Of a stretch of DNA of 38,367 bases, positions 1 through 7,771 are shown piece after piece; the first letter of the stretch is position 1, and every line of letters begins with the position of its first letter. This DNA comes from SVTX01 sp045538195 (lineage in GTDB: Bacteria; Bacillota; Clostridia; Oscillospirales; CAG-272), in assembly GCA_045538195.1 (NCBI GenBank), contig JAZSRA010000010.1:1-38367 (forward strand). Direction: 5' to 3'. The position numbers and the translations under genes were made by a program. The notes beneath the pieces are model-generated. The model had not been told where the DNA came from and searched no databases. It worked only from the letters and a program-made list of their open reading frames with translations.

Positions 1-916
1 CGTGCATTGTGTACTTGTCAAGGCAAACGGACTCAAGAAGGCTGTGAGCCTTGTAAAGGATAGTTCCGCCGGGAGTCTCGTAAACGCCGCGGCACTTCAT
101 ACCTACAAGACGGTTCTCAACAATGTCGATGATACCGATTCCGTTTGCGCCGCCGATCTCGTTAAGCTTGAGGATTATCTCCTTTGCGGTCATCTTCTCG
201 CCGTTGAGAGCTACGGGAGTACCCTCAACGAAATCAAGCTCGATATAGGTGGGAACGTCGGGAGCCTGGATGGGAGAAACGCCCATTTCAAGGAAGCCGG
301 GCTTTTCATACTGGGGCTCGTTACCTGTGTCCTCAAGATCAAGACCCTCATGGGAAAGATGCCAGAGGTTCTTATCCTTGGAATAGTTGGTCTCGCGGTT
401 TATCTTGAGAGGCACGTTGTGCGCCTCTGCGTAGTCGATCTCTTCCTCGCGAGACTTGATATCCCACTCACGCCAGGGAGCGATAATGGGCATATCGGGG
501 CAGAAATGCTTGAGAGTCAGCTCGAAACGAACCTGGTCGTTGCCCTTACCGGTACAGCCGTGGCAGATAGCGTCGGCATTTTCTTTGATTGCGATCTCTG
601 CAAGTCCCTTCGCGATGCAGGGACGCGCGTGGCTGGTGCCGAGAAGATATTCCTCGTAGATAGCTCCCGCCTTCATGCAGGGGATAATGTATTCGTTAAC
701 GTACTCCTCGGTAAGGTCCAGGACGTAAAGCTTGGACGCGCCTGTCTTCAGTGCCTTCTCCTCGAGTCCTTCAAGCTCGTCTGCCTGACCTACGTTACCG
801 CTGACCGCGATAACCTCACAGTTGTTGTAATTTTCCTTGAGCCACGGAATAATGATCGAAGTATCAAGTCCGCCCGAGTACGCAAGCACTACTTTTTTTA
901 TGTTTTTCTTGTCCAT
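1..916 (-). CDS. argG: Argininosuccinate synthase, 3' end cut by window edge
   Basis: Joins citrulline and aspartate with ATP to form argininosuccinate, the penultimate step of arginine synthesis in the cytoplasm. About 305 of the usual ~400 residues are present; the C-terminus lies beyond base 1. The N-terminus carries the PP-loop ATP pyrophosphatase motif AYSGGLDTS (residues 12-20). Further family blocks are visible, such as HGCTGKGNDQVRFE and the PWREWDI stretch. The start is the ATG at 914-916, preceded five bases upstream by GGAGGTC (920-926). The gene has its own promoter, so it is probably a separate transcription unit from the branched-chain genes upstream on the same strand. Identification is secure; what is missing is only a result of the window boundary. 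Confidence 0.96.
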   Translation of the reverse strand, partial: MDKKNIKKVVLAYSGGLDTSIIIPWLKENYNNCEVIAVSGNVGQADELEGLEEKALKTGASKLYVLDLTEEYVNEYIIPCMKAGAIYEEYLLGTSHARPCIAKGLAEIAIKENADAICHGCTGKGNDQVRFELTLKHFCPDMPIIAPWREWDIKSREEEIDYAEAHNVPLKINRETNYSKDKNLWHLSHEGLDLEDTGNEPQYEKPGFLEMGVSPIQAPDVPTYIELDFVEGTPVALNGEKMTAKEIILKLNEIGGANGIGIIDIVENRLVGMKCRGVYETPGGTILYKAHSLLESVCLDKYTMH

Positions 917-947
917 TTTGACCTCCAAGCCGAATTATACGGCATTT

Positions 948-981
948 TGAAAAAATATTCATTAATTTTGCATATTATTCA
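948..981 (-). promoter_or_regulatory. Candidate ArgR/AhrC operator (two ARG-box-like sites)
   Basis: Between the argG promoter and its ribosome binding site lie TGAAAAAATATTCA (948-961) and TGCATATTATTCA (969-981), whose starts are 21 bp apart. ARG boxes bound by ArgR/AhrC repressors resemble TGAATWWWWATTCA and often occur in pairs at this spacing. A further match, TGAATATTATTCA, lies upstream of the promoter at 1116-1128. Two of the three are 13-mers rather than 14-mers and the region is very AT-rich, so chance similarity is possible. Confidence 0.4.
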
Positions 982-1014
982 TCCGAAACAAATAGATATG
1001 CTGTATTTTTGTAT

Positions 1015-1043
1015 ATTATACACCTATTTTTACATTTTGTCAA
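1015..1043 (-). promoter_or_regulatory. Sigma-A promoter of argG
   Basis: On the minus strand, TTGACA (1038-1043) is followed by a 17-base spacer and TATAAT (1015-1020), a full-consensus housekeeping promoter. It would start transcription about 90 bases upstream of the argG start codon. Confidence 0.88.
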
Positions 1044-1240
1044 CCTTTTATGAATAAAAGCGATAACAAATTTCGCTTTATTTCTTCGGGCTTTTGTGGA
1101 TATTTTGCACAAAAGTGAATATTATTCAAAATTTGTGTATATTTACGGCTTTATTCTGCCTTTTTCGTATACATATCGAATGTCCTCAAAGCATGGGCAA
1201 TCGGCAGTTAATATTCACACCAAGCTCACCGTTTTTTGAA

Positions 1241-1377
1241 TAGTTTTTGAAAGATTGAGGGAGGGTGCGTCGCACAGCAAGCTGTGCGCGAGTTTTGCAA
1301 GCAAAACGTCGCTACGCCGTCGCAAGCGACAGGCTAGGGGGAGGAGTACCTTTTTTCAAAAAGGTACTCCTCCCCCT
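1241..1377. repeat. Palindromic intergenic element with nested short-hairpin array, 3' of ilvE
   Basis: A conserved head (1241-1269, containing AGTTTTTGAAAGATTGAGGG) leads into three short perfect hairpins. These are CGCACAGC/GCTGTGCG (1271-1288), GTTTTGC/GCAAAAC (1292-1307) and GTCGC/GCGAC (1319-1330), each with an AA loop centre. They are followed by a perfect long palindrome (1336-1377, 20-base arms, TC loop) that ends 15 bases from the ilvE stop codon. Elsewhere in the window the head joins directly to the palindrome, so the hairpins look inserted between the two parts. There is no T-run after the palindrome in the gene direction, so it is not a classical terminator. Confidence 0.75.
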
Positions 1378-1392
1378 CCTGCAAATAAATCC

Positions 1393-2460
1393 TTAAACCT
1401 TAACCGTCCAGCCGAATTTGTCTTCGATCTTGCCCCACTGGATAGAAGTGAGGGTATCGTAGAGCTTCTGTGCGACGGGTCCTATTTCGCCGTTATTGAT
1501 GACCATCTTCTGGTCGCCTGTGTCAAGCAGACCCATAGGAGATACAACAGCGGCAGTACCCGTGCCAAACGCTTCGTTCAGTTTGCCCTCGGCGTAAGCC
1601 TGCTCTACCTCGGCGAGCGAAAGCTTTCTCTCCTCGACCTTGTAGCCCATAGATTTAAGGAGCTGGATACAGGATTTTCTGGTAACACCGGGAAGTATGC
1701 TTCCCTCTTCAAGAGCGGGAGTTACGACCGTTCCGTCGAGAACGAAGAACACGTTCATAGCACCGACCTCGTCAATATACTTATGCTCGATACCGTCAAG
1801 CCAGAGAACCTGAGAATATCCCATCTTCTCTGCCTTTTCCTGACCGATAAGCGAACAAGCATAGTTGCCGCCGACCTTCGCAAAGCCCGTACCGCCTCTT
1901 ACAGCGCGGACATACTCGCGCTCAACGAAGATCTTGACAGGCTTGATTCCCTCGGCGTAGTACGCGCCAACGGGACAGGTGATTATCATAAACTTGTAGC
2001 TCTTGGAGGGATGAACTCCGAGCTGAACGTCGGTCGCGATAATGAAGGGACGAATGTAAAGCGAAGTTCCCTCTTTATAAGGAACCCAGTCTTCCTCGGT
2101 CTTAACGATAGCCTTAAGCGCGTCAAGAACGTCCTGTTTATCAAGCTGAGGAATACAGAGACGCTCGTTGGTTCTGTTCATTCTGTCGATGTTCTGATCG
2201 GGACGGAAGAGCTGAATAGAGCCGTCGGGAGTGCGGTACGCTTTAAGTCCCTCGAACATTTCCTGCGCGTAGTGGAAGACCATGCAAGCAGGGTCGAGAG
2301 AAAGATTCTGATAAGGAACGATTCTCGCGTCGTGCCAACCCTGACCCGCATCGTAATCCATAATAAACATGTGGTCGGTAAAGTGCTTTCCAAAGCCAAG
2401 ATTGTCCCAATCAGGCTTTGCTTTCTTTTCTGTTACAAGCTCATATTTGATGTTAAGCAT
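1393..2460 (-). CDS. ilvE: Branched-chain amino acid aminotransferase (class IV, type II)
   Basis: Catalyses the last step of valine, leucine and isoleucine synthesis, moving an amino group from glutamate to the 2-oxo acid using pyridoxal phosphate. The 355-residue length fits the long bacterial/eukaryotic-like BCAT subgroup. Visible signatures are MFEGLKAYR (68-76), the predicted PLP lysine in GFAKVGGNYACS (Lys195) and the C-terminal GTGTAAVVSPMG cofactor phosphate loop. The start ATG is preceded by AAAAAGGAGAAAAAACA. It is the last branched-chain gene of the cluster. Its coding region is bracketed by palindromes on both sides (ending at 1377 and beginning at 2483). Confidence 0.96.
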   Translation of the reverse strand: MLNIKYELVTEKKAKPDWDNLGFGKHFTDHMFIMDYDAGQGWHDARIVPYQNLSLDPACMVFHYAQEMFEGLKAYRTPDGSIQLFRPDQNIDRMNRTNERLCIPQLDKQDVLDALKAIVKTEEDWVPYKEGTSLYIRPFIIATDVQLGVHPSKSYKFMIITCPVGAYYAEGIKPVKIFVEREYVRAVRGGTGFAKVGGNYACSLIGQEKAEKMGYSQVLWLDGIEHKYIDEVGAMNVFFVLDGTVVTPALEEGSILPGVTRKSCIQLLKSMGYKVEERKLSLAEVEQAYAEGKLNEAFGTGTAAVVSPMGLLDTGDQKMVINNGEIGPVAQKLYDTLTSIQWGKIEDKFGWTVKV

Positions 2461-2482
2461 TGTTTTTTCTCCTTTTTATTTT

Positions 2483-2575
2483 GCAGGAGAGGGGAAACAC
2501 CTTTTTGGAGAAAAGGGTGTTTCCCCTCTCCTGCACCTCTCCCCTTCACCAAAAACTTTTAAAAAATTTTTAATT
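2483..2575. repeat. Palindromic intergenic half-element 5' of ilvE
   Basis: A near-perfect palindrome with 24-base arms (2483-2534; arms begin GCAGGAGAGGGGAAACACC) is followed by a C-rich stretch and the inverted head CCAAAAACTTTTAAAAAATT. The palindrome begins 22 bases from the ilvE start codon, just upstream of its ribosome binding site. The remaining bases to leuB (2576-2627) show nothing further that I can support. Confidence 0.7.
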
Positions 2576-2627
2576 TAAATGGAAAGTAATATGAAAACGT
2601 TTCCGCCTCTATGAAAATTGTTTTTAA

Positions 2628-3698
2628 TTAAATATTAGCCGCAAGAACGTCGCCCATCTCGGAGCAGCCCACCTTTGTAAAGCCGTCCTTGTAGATGTCG
2701 GGGGTACGGTAGCCGTCGTCAAGAGCCTTGTTGACCGCCGCCTCGATCGCGTCAGCCTCCTTTGTCATATCAAAGGAATATCGAAGCATCATAGCCGCGC
2801 TCATGACGGTGCCTATGGGGTTTGCAATATTCATTCCAGCGATATCGGGAGCAGAGCCGTGAATAGGCTCGTACATACCGAGAGTGCCTTCGGAAAGCGA
2901 TGCCGAGGGCATCATTCCGATAGATCCCGTCAGCATACTCGCTTCGTCCGAGAGAATGTCACCAAACATATTCTCGGTTACGATGACGTCAAACTGCGTG
3001 GGGTTCTTGATCAGCTGCATTGCGGTATTGTCAACGAGGATATCACTGTACTCGACGTCTCTGTATTCCTCGGCAAGACGGTGCATAACCGCTCTCCAAA
3101 GCCTTGATGAGTCAAGTACGTTTGCCTTGTCAACGCTTGCAAGCTTGTTATTTCTCTTCTTTGCCGCCTCGAAAGCAACTCGACCGATACGCTCGATCTC
3201 ATGCTCGGAGTAGGTCATATAGTCGGTGGCAACCTTTTCGCCGTCAACTGTTTCGGTGTATCTCTTGCCGAAGTAGATGCCGCCCGTCAGCTCTCTTACA
3301 ATCATAAGATCAATTCCATTACCGACTATGCTCTGCTTCAAGGGCGAGGAGTCGGCAAGCTGGGGAAAAAGTTTTGTGGGACGGAGATTTGCGAAAAGTC
3401 CAAGCTCACGTCTGACCGCAAGCAGTGCCTTTTCGGGTCGGATAGAGGGATCTACGTTATCCCACTTGGGTCCGCCCACTGCTCCGAGCAGAACGGCATC
3501 CGAGCTCTTGCATTTTGCCATTCCCTCGTCTGTGATCGGCACGCCGAATTTGTCTATCGAGCATCCGCCGATGTCGACCTCGGTGTAATTGAACTTGTGT
3601 CCGTATTTTTTCGCAACGGCATCCAGCACCTTGACCGCCTGATCTACGATCTCCGGACCTATTCCGTCGCCTTTTAAAAGCGTTATATTCTTTTCCAT
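2628..3698 (-). CDS. leuB: 3-isopropylmalate dehydrogenase
   Basis: Oxidises and decarboxylates (2R,3S)-3-isopropylmalate to 2-oxoisocaproate with NAD, the third dedicated step of leucine synthesis. The protein is 356 residues, normal for the family. It begins with LLKGDGIGPEIV (residues 7-18). The NAD-binding block EPIHGSAPDIAG is near the C-terminus, and VRELTGGIYFG lies in the middle. I place the start at the ATG at 3696-3698 because AAAAAGGAGTAAAT precedes it; the frame stays open for 21 more codons upstream, but these run through a palindrome. It follows leuD in the transcription order, with about 165 bases between them. Confidence 0.96.
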   Translation of the reverse strand: MEKNITLLKGDGIGPEIVDQAVKVLDAVAKKYGHKFNYTEVDIGGCSIDKFGVPITDEGMAKCKSSDAVLLGAVGGPKWDNVDPSIRPEKALLAVRRELGLFANLRPTKLFPQLADSSPLKQSIVGNGIDLMIVRELTGGIYFGKRYTETVDGEKVATDYMTYSEHEIERIGRVAFEAAKKRNNKLASVDKANVLDSSRLWRAVMHRLAEEYRDVEYSDILVDNTAMQLIKNPTQFDVIVTENMFGDILSDEASMLTGSIGMMPSASLSEGTLGMYEPIHGSAPDIAGMNIANPIGTVMSAAMMLRYSFDMTKEADAIEAAVNKALDDGYRTPDIYKDGFTKVGCSEMGDVLAANI

Positions 3699-3713
3699 AT
3701 TTACTCCTTTTTC

Positions 3714-3795
3714 GTGGGGATGGAGAACCTTTTGTGAACAAAAGGTTCTCCATCCCCACACCCCACCCTTTTCAAAAAACTTCAGAAAAAGGAGA
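3714..3795. repeat. Palindromic intergenic half-element 5' of leuB
   Basis: A perfect palindrome with 22-base arms and a GA loop (3714-3759; arms begin GTGGGGATGGAGAACC) is followed by ACCCCACCC and the inverted head TTTTCAAAAAACTTCAGAAA. It starts 15 bases from the leuB start codon. The rest of the gap to leuD (3796-3864) holds nothing recognisable. Confidence 0.7.
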
Positions 3796-3864
3796 TTGGG
3801 GAATTACATTTTATAATTTCATTTTAACAAGACCAAGAGAAATTGTGCAAGGCAATCAAAGGCC

Positions 3865-4347
3865 TTATTTTTTCAAGGAATTCATTAAACCGTCGGAGTT
3901 TATAATGTCTTTAATAAACTCGGGGAACGGCTCTGCCTGATAGGTTTCGTTTTTACTTACGTTGGTAATAACACCGGTATCGAAATCGATAGAAACTTCG
4001 TCGCCTGCCTCAATTCTATCGCTCGCCTCGGGACATTCAAGTATTGCAAGACCGATATTTATTGAGTTTCTGTAAAAAATTCTCGCGAAGGTCTTGGCAA
4101 TTACGCAGGAAATTCCCGCCTTCTTGATCGCTATGGGCGCATGCTCACGTGAAGATCCGCAGCCGAAGTTGGCGCCGCCAACCATTATGTCACCTTCCTT
4201 GACCTTTTTGACGAAATCCTTGTCGATATCCTCCATACAGTGAGATGCAAGCTCCTTATGGTCTGCGGTATTGAGGTAACGCGCAGGGATTATTACGTCG
4301 GTATCAACGTTGTCACCGTATTTATGTACATATCCGTTTGCTTTCAT
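3865..4347 (-). CDS. leuD: 3-isopropylmalate dehydratase, small subunit
   Basis: Small swivel-domain subunit that, with LeuC, isomerises 2-isopropylmalate to 3-isopropylmalate. The 160-residue protein has the expected DNVDTDVIIPARYLNT near the N-terminus and GCGSSREHAPIAIKKAGI, the substrate-recognition loop. The ATG at 4345-4347 is chosen because GGAGG lies about ten bases upstream and because it gives the normal family length; the frame is open 17 codons further upstream into the end of leuC. LeuC ends 16 bases before this start, so the two subunits are very probably translated from one message in equal amounts. Confidence 0.95.
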   Translation of the reverse strand: MKANGYVHKYGDNVDTDVIIPARYLNTADHKELASHCMEDIDKDFVKKVKEGDIMVGGANFGCGSSREHAPIAIKKAGISCVIAKTFARIFYRNSINIGLAILECPEASDRIEAGDEVSIDFDTGVITNVSKNETYQAEPFPEFIKDIINSDGLMNSLKK

Positions 4348-4363
4348 TCTTTTCGTCCTCCCT

Positions 4364-5623
4364 TCAAATCTCGGAGGGGTCAACGATATGACCCGCAACG
4401 GCAGTTGCCGCCGCTACCTCGGGGCTTGCGAGGTATATTTTAGAGGTAATATGTCCCATTCTGCCGACAAAGTTACGGTTGGTCGTTGCGACCGCGATCT
4501 CGTCCTCGGCAAGAATACCCATATAGCCGCCGAGACAAGGACCGCAGGTGGGAGTTGAGACCACGCAGCCAGCATCGATAAATGTCTCGATATAGCCTCT
4601 CTTGATACATTCTTTATAAATAGTCTGTGTTGCGGGGATGATGATACATCTGATACCCTTTGCAACTCTCTTGCCTGCAAGGTATTTAGCCGCCGCTTCC
4701 ATATCGGAAATTCGTCCGTTGGTGCAGGAACCTATGACTACCTGGTCGGGAACGATCTCGGAAAGCTCTTTTGCCAGCTTGGTATTTTCGGGAAGATGAG
4801 GACAAGCCACGGTGGACTCGATCTCGGAGAGGTTGATATTATAGGTCTCGTCGTACTCCGCATCGGGGTCTGCGGAATATACGGTATACTCTCTTGCAAC
4901 TCTTTCGCCAACGTAAGCGAGGGTGATCTCATCGACCTCAAAAATGCCGTTCTTAGCACCCGCCTCGATTGCCATATTTGCCATACAGAGTCTGTCGTCG
5001 ATAGAAAGCGACTTTAAGCCTTCGCCCGAGAACTCCATAGAGCGGTAAAGCGCACCGTCCACACCGATCATGCCGATGATATGGAGGATGACGTCCTTAC
5101 CCGAAACGTGGGGCTTTAATTCGCCCGTAAGATTGAACTTAATAGCCGAGGGAACCTTGAACCAGCCCTTGCCGGTCGCCATTCCTGCCGCCATATCGGT
5201 GCTTCCCACTCCCGTAGAGAACGCTCCGAGCGCTCCGTAGGTGCAGGTATGAGAGTCAGCTCCAATTACAAGCTCACCGGGAGCAACAAGTCCCTTTTCG
5301 GGAAGCAGAGCGTGTTCTATTCCCATATCGCCGACGTCGAAATAATTGGTTACGTCAAATCTCTTTGCGAAGGTTCTGCACTGCTTACACTGTTGCGCCG
5401 CCTTTATGTCCTTATTGGGAACAAAGTGATCCATTACAAGCGCCACCTTGTTCTTGTCAAAAATGCTTTCAAATCCATTTTTATTGAACTCATTGATCGC
5501 CACGGGAGACGTAATATCGTTTCCCAGCACCAGATCAAGGTTCGCCATTATCAACTGACCCGCCTTTACCGATTCAAGTCCCGCATGCGCCGCCAGTATC
5601 TTTTGCGTCATCGTCATTGCCAT
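4364..5623 (-). CDS. leuC: 3-isopropylmalate dehydratase, large subunit
   Basis: Aconitase-type subunit that carries the 4Fe-4S cluster of isopropylmalate isomerase. At 419 residues it belongs to the shorter LeuC class, as opposed to the ~465-residue E. coli type. The three cluster ligands are recognisable: Cys300 in GSCTNGR, and Cys360 and Cys363 in TCGPCLGG. The active-site block GADSHTCTYGALGAFSTGVG is also present. The start is the ATG at 5621-5623, after AAAAAAGGAGTAATACT. The frame extends 26 codons upstream, but those codons run through a palindromic repeat and have no ribosome binding site. The gene lies directly upstream of leuD in the same transcription direction. Confidence 0.96.
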   Translation of the reverse strand: MAMTMTQKILAAHAGLESVKAGQLIMANLDLVLGNDITSPVAINEFNKNGFESIFDKNKVALVMDHFVPNKDIKAAQQCKQCRTFAKRFDVTNYFDVGDMGIEHALLPEKGLVAPGELVIGADSHTCTYGALGAFSTGVGSTDMAAGMATGKGWFKVPSAIKFNLTGELKPHVSGKDVILHIIGMIGVDGALYRSMEFSGEGLKSLSIDDRLCMANMAIEAGAKNGIFEVDEITLAYVGERVAREYTVYSADPDAEYDETYNINLSEIESTVACPHLPENTKLAKELSEIVPDQVVIGSCTNGRISDMEAAAKYLAGKRVAKGIRCIIIPATQTIYKECIKRGYIETFIDAGCVVSTPTCGPCLGGYMGILAEDEIAVATTNRNFVGRMGHITSKIYLASPEVAAATAVAGHIVDPSEI

Positions 5624-5643
5624 AGTATTACTCCTTTTTTCTC

Positions 5644-5848
5644 GGGGGGGAGGGAACTTTTTATAAAAAGTTTCCTCCTCCCCGCACCCCTCCTCTTTCA
5701 AAAACTTTCAAAAAAAGGATATGGGGATAAATATTGTTTATCTGTTTAAAATTTCACCATTTTAAAGGATAAGATGTCTGTAACAACTATTATCCTTTGG
5801 GAAAGTTTTTGGGAGGTGCGGAACCCTTTTTCCAAAAAGGGTTCCGCA
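5644..5848. repeat. Complete two-ended palindromic element between leuA and leuC
   Basis: The left palindrome (about 5644-5683, ending CCTCCTCCCC) abuts the leuC start. It is followed by the inverted head CTTTCAAAAACTTTCAAAAA (5695-5714), a ~75-base core, the direct head GGGAAAGTTTTTGGGAGG, and a perfect palindrome (5817-5848, arms TGCGGAACCCTTTTT, loop CC). The right palindrome ends four bases from the leuA stop. The core contains TTTCACCATTTTAAAGGATA and GATGTCTGTAACAACTAT, which recur in modified form in the elements at 7534-7755 and 11226-11413. No protein is encoded. Confidence 0.78.
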
Positions 5849-5852
5849 TTCC

Positions 5853-7511
5853 TCACATCAACTTCTTGTTAATTGCAGAAACCAACGCCTGAATCGAGGA
5901 GGTGATGATGTCCTCGTGGACACCTGCGCCCCAGTGCATTTTACCACTTTCATCGGTTATGCCGACGTAGGTAACCGCTTTGGATGTCGAACCCGACTCG
6001 AGAGCGTGTTCGGTGTATGTCAGGTTATGGTAAGCTATGCCAAGGCTACGCTTGAACGCATTGCTGACCGCATCAAGTCGGCCGTTACCCTCGGCGGAAA
6101 TGTCCTTCTCCTCGCCTTGCCAGTTAACGGTGATCATAGCCTTTATCTGATCGCCCTTTCTGACGAAGTGGCAATCTGTCACTTCGAGAGGAGAACTGAT
6201 ATTTACGTATTCGTTGGTGAATATTTCAAGCACCTCTGCGGGAGAAAGCTCCTTGTGAGCGTGGTCTGAAACGCTCTTGACGGCGTATCCCACGTGTTCG
6301 CGCATCTTGGAGGGAAGAACGTAGCCGAAGTTATGCTCAAGCAGGTATCCGATACCGCCCTTACCCGACTGGGAATTGATGCGGATAACGTCGGTCTCGT
6401 ATTCTCTGCCAACGTCGGTGGGGTCGATGGGAAGATAAGGCACCGTCCAATAGCGGCACGTGTGATCCTCTCTCCACTTCATTCCCTTGGCGATAGCGTC
6501 CTGATGCGATCCCGAGAATGCCGCAAATACAAGCTTGCCGGCATATGGGCTTCTGTCGTAAACCTGCATTCTTGTAACTCTCTCGTAAAGCTCGGTGATC
6601 TCGGGCATATTTGAGAGATCAAGTCCGGGGTCAATGCCCTGTGCAAACATATTCATCGCCACGGTAACGAGGTCGGTATTACCCGTTCTCTCGCCGTTAC
6701 CAAAAAGCGTTCCCTCAACTCTGTCACCGCCTGCAAGCAGACCCATTTCGGTGTCGGCAACCGCACATCCGCGGTCGTTGTGGGGGTGGAGCGAGATAAT
6801 AACGTTCTCGCGGTATTTGAGGTTTTCGTGCATATATTCGATCTGATTTGCGTAAACGTGAGGCATCGAGACCTCAACGGTCACGGGTAGATTGATGATA
6901 ACCTTCTTCTCGGGAGTAGGCTTCCAGACGTCAAGCACCGCGTTGCAGATCTCAAGCGCAAACTCCGGCTCGGTTCCCGTAAAGGACTCGGGCGAATACT
7001 CATAGCGGTAGTTTACGCCCATTTCCTCGCTGAGCTGATCGAAAAGCTTTGCTCCCTCAACGGCGATATCGATGATCTCCTGCTTGGTCTTTTTGAAGAC
7101 CTGCTCTCTCTGTGCCACCGAGGTGGAATTGTAGAGGTGAACGATAGCATTCTTAACGCCCCTGAGGCTCTCGAAGGTCTTTTTGATAATATGCTCTCTC
7201 GACTGCGTCAAAACCTGCACGGTCACGTCGTCGGGAATGAGGTTTTGCTCCACAAGGGTGCGAAGGAAGGCATATTCGGTCTCGCTCGCCGCAGGGAAAC
7301 CGACCTCGATCTCCTTAAATCCGATCTTGCAGAGCAATTTGAAAAATTCAAGCTTTTCTTCAAGGCTCATGGGGATCATAAGCGACTGATTGCCGTCGCG
7401 AAGGTCCACGGAGCACCAAACGGGGGGCTTTGCGAGATAATTCTTCTTTATCCACTTAGGCTCGCTTATGGGAGCGGGAAAATATTGTCTCGTATACTTG
7501 TTTGCGTTCAT
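5853..7511 (-). CDS. leuA: 2-isopropylmalate synthase
   Basis: Condenses acetyl-CoA with 2-oxoisovalerate, the committed and leucine-inhibited step of leucine synthesis. At 552 residues it fits the type 2 LeuA subfamily. A TIM-barrel catalytic domain begins with the metal-binding DLRDGNQSL (36-44), includes the histidine motif ISLHPHNDRGCA, and is followed by a linker and a C-terminal LeuA allosteric domain (roughly residues 430-552). The ATG at 7509-7511 is chosen; AGAAAGG lies 10-16 bases upstream, and the residues NANKYTRQYF match the usual N-terminus. The gene is bracketed by palindromes at 4 bases from its stop and 22 bases from its start. Confidence 0.96.
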   Translation of the reverse strand: MNANKYTRQYFPAPISEPKWIKKNYLAKPPVWCSVDLRDGNQSLMIPMSLEEKLEFFKLLCKIGFKEIEVGFPAASETEYAFLRTLVEQNLIPDDVTVQVLTQSREHIIKKTFESLRGVKNAIVHLYNSTSVAQREQVFKKTKQEIIDIAVEGAKLFDQLSEEMGVNYRYEYSPESFTGTEPEFALEICNAVLDVWKPTPEKKVIINLPVTVEVSMPHVYANQIEYMHENLKYRENVIISLHPHNDRGCAVADTEMGLLAGGDRVEGTLFGNGERTGNTDLVTVAMNMFAQGIDPGLDLSNMPEITELYERVTRMQVYDRSPYAGKLVFAAFSGSHQDAIAKGMKWREDHTCRYWTVPYLPIDPTDVGREYETDVIRINSQSGKGGIGYLLEHNFGYVLPSKMREHVGYAVKSVSDHAHKELSPAEVLEIFTNEYVNISSPLEVTDCHFVRKGDQIKAMITVNWQGEEKDISAEGNGRLDAVSNAFKRSLGIAYHNLTYTEHALESGSTSKAVTYVGITDESGKMHWGAGVHEDIITSSIQALVSAINKKLM

Positions 7512-7533
7512 TATATTAACCTTTCTTTTGTAC

Positions 7534-7755
7534 TTCGGGACGTTGTCCCGAACCCTGCTTAAAAACTTTTTGAAAAAAGTTTTTAAGAATTTCAAAAACT
7601 TTCAAAAAAAGATTTGATCAGGGATTTGGAAGGGATATTTTCAAATTTATATTTTACCATCTCAAAGGATAAGCCGTCTTTTATCCTGACTATCCTTTTT
7701 GAAGTTTTTTTGAGGGGGTGCGGGGGAAGCTTTTTTCCTAAAAAAGTTCCCCCGC
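7534..7755. repeat. Complete two-ended palindromic element between ilvD and leuA
   Basis: The left end is the two-hairpin version: TTCGGGAC/GTCCCGAA with a GTT loop (7534-7552), then CTTAAAAACTTTTT/AAAAAGTTTTTAAG (7558-7587), then the inverted head TTTCAAAAACTTTCAAAAAA. The core has TTTTACCATCTCAAAGGATA and GCCGTCTTTTATCCTGACTA. The right end is a direct head (GAAGTTTTTTTGAGGGGGTG) and a palindrome (about 7719-7755, outer arms TGCGGGGGAA) that ends 16 bases from the ilvD stop codon. Confidence 0.76.
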
Positions 7756-7771
7756 ATCGCTCTCGAAAATC

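Noticed and set aside
1255..2562. Long plus-strand open frame opposite ilvE
   Set aside because: It runs antisense through the whole of ilvE, a secure gene, and crosses two palindromes at its ends. The translation has no family features.
5817..5848. Palindromes next to genes as intrinsic terminators
   Set aside because: The T-tracts are in the palindrome centre, not after the stem; no T-run follows in the direction of transcription. Several stand upstream of start codons.
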